From: Tetmemena sp. SeJ-2015
Taxonomy: Eukaryota > Ciliophora > Spirotrichea > Sporadotrichida > Oxytrichidae
Direction of reading: 5' to 3'
NCBI GenBank assembly: GCA_027382625.1
Contig: JAJKFJ010020978.1
Span: forward strand, 62,001 to 126,000
DNA: 64,000 bases
The notes below the pieces were generated by a model, which was not told the origin of the DNA, did no database searches, and worked only from the letters and a program-made list of their open reading frames with translations. Within the stretch, counting starts at the first letter, position 1. Every line of letters starts with the position of its first letter. The position numbers were made by a program, and so were the translations under genes. Shown piece after piece: positions 61,151 through 64,000 of this stretch.

Positions 61151-64000
61151 TCATAAGAACTCCTCAATAGGAGGGCATGTGCAAATGAGGTTTCTATCTC
61201 CATGAGTGTTGTCGATTCTTGCGACAGTGGGGAAGACCTTGCCTCTGGTGTGAATCCAGGGAGCAGGGTATGCGGCCTTCTCTCTGGGATAGGAGTGTTT
61301 CCAGTTCATGGCAGATGACATGCTTCAAAGTATGAGGGGCGTTCTTTAGCACATTCAGACTTAAGCTAAATGGAATTCAATTTTGCACATACTATTATCA
61401 TATTGTCATGCTTGTCTGCCTTGCCTTCTTCGATCTCTCTGATCTCCTCTCTAATCCTCTTGAGAGCATCTATGAATCTGTCGAGTTCAATCTTGTCCTT
61501 CGCTCTCAGTTGGCTCAATCATCAGACTGCCTGCAACTGGGAATGGAAACTGTAGGGCATGAAATCCATAGTCCATTAAACGCTTGGCGATATCGGTCTC
61601 AGTCACATCAGCGGTCTTCTTGAACTCACGCATGTCAAGAATGAACTCGTGAGCCACTCTGCCTTAAGCACCAGTGTATAGAATCTTGAAGCTGCTCTCG
61701 AGTTGCTTGGCCATATAGTTAGCCAAAACGATAGCATGGCTAGAAGAATCTAATAGTCCTTGCTTACCCATCATCTTAACAATTATTAAGAATGTACTTT
61801 CATATCTTGATGTAGGCGTAAGGGATGGGAAGAATACCAGCGCTTCCGTATGGAGCAGCAGCCACAGTTAAGGAATCTCTTCCGTTGACTGGCTGAATTG
61901 GATGGCCAGGCATGAATGGCTCAAGGTGCTTCTTAACTCCAATGGGGCCAACTCCTGGGCCACCACCTCCGTGAGGAATGGCGAAGGTCTTGTGAAGGTT
62001 CAAATGTCCAACATCTGCACCGATGAATCCTGGTGAAGTGAGACCCATCTGTGCGTTGAAATTTATTGCCTAAAACTTTAAACGAAATTAGCTCCGTCCA
62101 TATAAACTTGACCACCATACTTGTGCATAGTATCGCACAGCTCAACGACTGCAGATTCAAACACTCCATGAGTGGATGGGTATGTAACCATGCAGCAAGC
62201 TAGGTTGTCTTTGTGTAGCTCTGCCTTCTTCTTGAAGTCCTATAGCTTATGATAAGAATATATTATCTATCCTCCATGTTGATGTTTCCTTGTGCATCGC
62301 ACTCAACGACAACAATTTTCATGTTAACGAGAGCAGCTGAGGCAGGGTTGGTACCATGAGCAGAAGTAGGAATAAGGCAAACGTTTCTGTGGAAATCTCC
62401 TCTAGACTCGTGATACTTCTTGATAGCCATGAGACCAGCATATTCTCCATTGGCTCCAGAGTTTGGTTAAAGAGAGATAGCATCGTATTGAGTGATGGCT
62501 ATTAGATTATCCTCAAGTTGCTTAATCAGCTCGGTGTATCCTTGAACTTGATCCTTAGGTGCAAAGGGATGAATACCGGCGAAACCGGGCCATGTAATGG
62601 GGATCATTTCGATAGCAGAGTTAAGTTTCATGGTGCAAGAACCAAGAGGAATCTTAATGATGAGAGTAATTCCTATATACAATTAGTTTTTAAAAGGAAT
62701 CATGGAATTGGTGAGGCCGATATCTTTGTCAGCAAGGCGCTGGATGTAAAACTAAAGTATTTGAATAAAGTGCTTTCTTTATGCTTCTTAGTTTATCTCA
62801 TCATCTATGTCTCACTGTTGATTTCGTTGAACTGAGGTTGCTTCATAAACTCAGTCTTTCTGAGATGGCCTTGGGGAACACCTCTGAACTTTCTGTTTTC
62901 GTAGAAAGATTGGGTTAGGAATCCCTTTGAAGGGGTCTTTCCTTTGAGGTCTGCAAGAATTTCAATTACCTCATCGAGGTCAACGAGGGTAGTGACTTCG
63001 TTAAGAGCGATCTGAACATGCTGATCATCGACTCTTCTAACGTTGATTCCAAATTTGGCGAACTCAGAGACGATTTGCTCGGTAGAGGTGAAGCCAGAGT
63101 CACGTGCATTGAAAGTAACAGTGTCGAAGTGACCATTCTTGTTGGTGACTACTTTATAGCCTAAGTGCTCAGACTCATCAATCAAGATCTCAGCAAACTC
63201 TCTCAAGCGCTGAGCTTGCTTCTTCAAGCCGCTGGGACCGTGCCATTGTCCATAGAAGGCGGAGATGTTTGCGAGCAGAGCCTGGGCAGTGCAGATGTTT
63301 GAGGTGGCTTTATCTCTGCGGATGTGCTGCTCTCTAGTTTAAAGAGCCATTCTGTAAGCCTTATCTCCATGAGCGTCGACTGACACTCCAATAAGTCTGC
63401 CTGGCATCTTTCTCTTGAATTCATCCTTGCAATACATAACACTAATTTTTGCAAGCCATGTAACCTGGGTGAGGACCACCGTAGGCCATAGGTACTCCGA
63501 ATCTCTGCACGCTTCCTACAGCAATATCTACACATTAAGAGTGATTCACTCTTAATTAAATGTCAACTCCCATTTCACCAGGAGTCTTGAGGAGAGCGAT
63601 TGAGAGAATATCTGCAATCACAGTGACTACAACCTTTTTCTCTCTTAACTTAGTGGCAACCTCAGTCAGGTCAGTGTAGTTTCCCAGGTTGTCTGGGTTC
63701 TGCACCAAGTATCCGCAGAATTCTTCAGCCTTGGACCAGTCGAAGTTAGCGGGTGAGTCGATGACTAGCTCTATGCCAAGTCCATGAGCCTTAGTCTTAA
63801 TCACTTAGACTTTAATTATTATGAGAAGATACTTAGATGTTTTGGGGGAAGAGGCTGTTGGAGAGGAAGAACTTTCTGCGCTTGCCGTTGTGGACGTTGT
63901 AGGACATGAACATAGCCTCTGCTGCTGAGGTAGCCTCGTCCAATAGAGAAGCGTTAGCTACGTCTAAATTATTAAAACTTGAATGTCTTTAAAGTTGACA
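61151..64000 (-). CDS. GLDC: Glycine decarboxylase P-protein, 5' end outside window
   Basis: From the right edge: [94 protein letters not shown] and [15 protein letters not shown]. Then [52 protein letters not shown] (the Lys of HKTF carries PLP), [15 protein letters not shown] and [16 protein letters not shown] at TGA. The mitochondrial enzyme decarboxylates glycine and passes the aminomethyl group to the lipoyl H-protein. At least seven IESs interrupt this 2.85-kb part; each is mended by pointer excision and matches family sequence. Segments are in order, not scrambled. Confidence 0.95.
61778..61808 (-). other. 31-bp IES in GLDC, pointer AAGAT
   Basis: The plus-strand ATCTT lies at 61773-61777 and 61804-61808. 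Excision gives [13 protein letters not shown], as in the family. Confidence 0.9.
62064..62089 (-). other. 26-bp IES in GLDC, pointer AATTTC
   Basis: The plus-strand GAAATT lies at 62058-62063 and 62084-62089. Excision gives [14 protein letters not shown]. Confidence 0.93.
62242..62273 (-). other. 32-bp IES in GLDC, pointer AGGA
   Basis: The plus-strand TCCT lies at 62238-62241 and 62270-62273. Excision gives [18 protein letters not shown]. Confidence 0.85.
62653..62700 (-). other. 48-bp IES in GLDC, pointer ATTCCT
   Basis: The plus-strand AGGAAT lies at 62647-62652 and 62695-62700. Excision gives [16 protein letters not shown]. Confidence 0.93.
63432..63453 (-). other. 22-bp IES in GLDC, pointer TGCAA
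   Basis: The plus-strand TTGCA lies at 63427-63431 and 63449-63453. Excision gives [18 protein letters not shown]. Confidence 0.92.
63526..63561 (-). other. 36-bp IES in GLDC with a perfect palindrome, pointer ATT
   Basis: AAT lies at 63523-63525 and 63559-63561 on the plus strand. Excision gives [15 protein letters not shown]. The interior holds an 11-bp-arm palindrome at 63534-63556 (ATTAAGAGTGA / TCACTCTTAAT). Confidence 0.8.
63810..63837 (-). other. 28-bp IES in GLDC, pointer TCTAAGT
   Basis: The plus-strand ACTTAGA lies at 63803-63809 and 63831-63837. Excision gives [17 protein letters not shown]. Confidence 0.93.
63960..64000 (-). other. Probable IES running off the right edge
   Basis: Upstream of [10 protein letters not shown] the minus strand turns AT-rich and non-coding, where the family has conserved sequence ending SDLTGLDVAN. 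The other boundary lies outside the window. Confidence 0.55.

Overview
The window reads as germline (micronuclear) DNA of a hypotrich spirotrich ciliate of the Oxytricha/Stylonychia/Tetmemena kind. Two things in the sequence show this. First, every recognisable gene uses TAA and TAG as sense codons at positions where glutamine fits and ends only at TGA, with AT-rich spacers and introns often of only 28-80 bp. Second, the genes are cut by short non-intronic insertions. Each insertion is flanked by a direct repeat of about 3-15 bp, and removing it with one repeat copy restores both reading frame and protein homology. These are internal eliminated sequences (IESs) bounded by pointers; the repeats vary and are not fixed TA, as they would be in Paramecium. 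I resolved about 30 IESs by eye, from about 10 bp to about 1.4 kb. All recognisable genes keep their segments in order, so no clear scrambling was seen.

Layout. 0-5 kb: 3' part of a DLEC1/CFAP81-like axonemal gene, a secreted sugar transferase, and an eEF1A lysine methyltransferase (minus). 5-11 kb: a Gln-rich coiled-coil protein, a putative zinc-finger protein, ATG10, and the RagA GTPase with three well-supported IESs. 11-15.4 kb: alpha-tubulin acetyltransferase, ribosomal protein eS30, and OST3/6. 15.5-29 kb: exportin-7, a Cache-HAMP-TPR-vWA membrane sensor, and divergently an importin-5-like karyopherin carrying a 1.4-kb IES and a GC-rich 555-bp IES with a 15-bp pointer. 29-36.5 kb: a RING/TRAF to RanBP2-zinc-finger locus, an unknown protein, and a SANT-domain protein. 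36.9-44.4 kb: a coiled-coil protein, a small unknown gene, splicing factor YJU2, an EF-hand-like protein, and a multi-pass membrane protein. 44.4-47.7 kb: an orphan coding-like block and an SLC35-type nucleotide-sugar transporter with two possible 3' ends. 48.2-54.3 kb: a giant Q-rich DYRK-type kinase. 54.5-64 kb: a coiled-coil protein, an ATM1/ABCB7 transporter, RPB11, a SPRY-domain protein, and glycine decarboxylase (GLDC), which runs off the right edge and has at least seven IESs.

The genes share no pathway; they are housekeeping and ciliary genes, each probably destined for its own somatic nanochromosome. What unites the window is the germline interruption system. A few one-base frame breaks in strongly conserved genes (YJU2, ATM1) fit no pointer and look like assembly errors. 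Gene extents below span start to stop on the germline DNA, IESs and introns included; boundaries were placed by eye.
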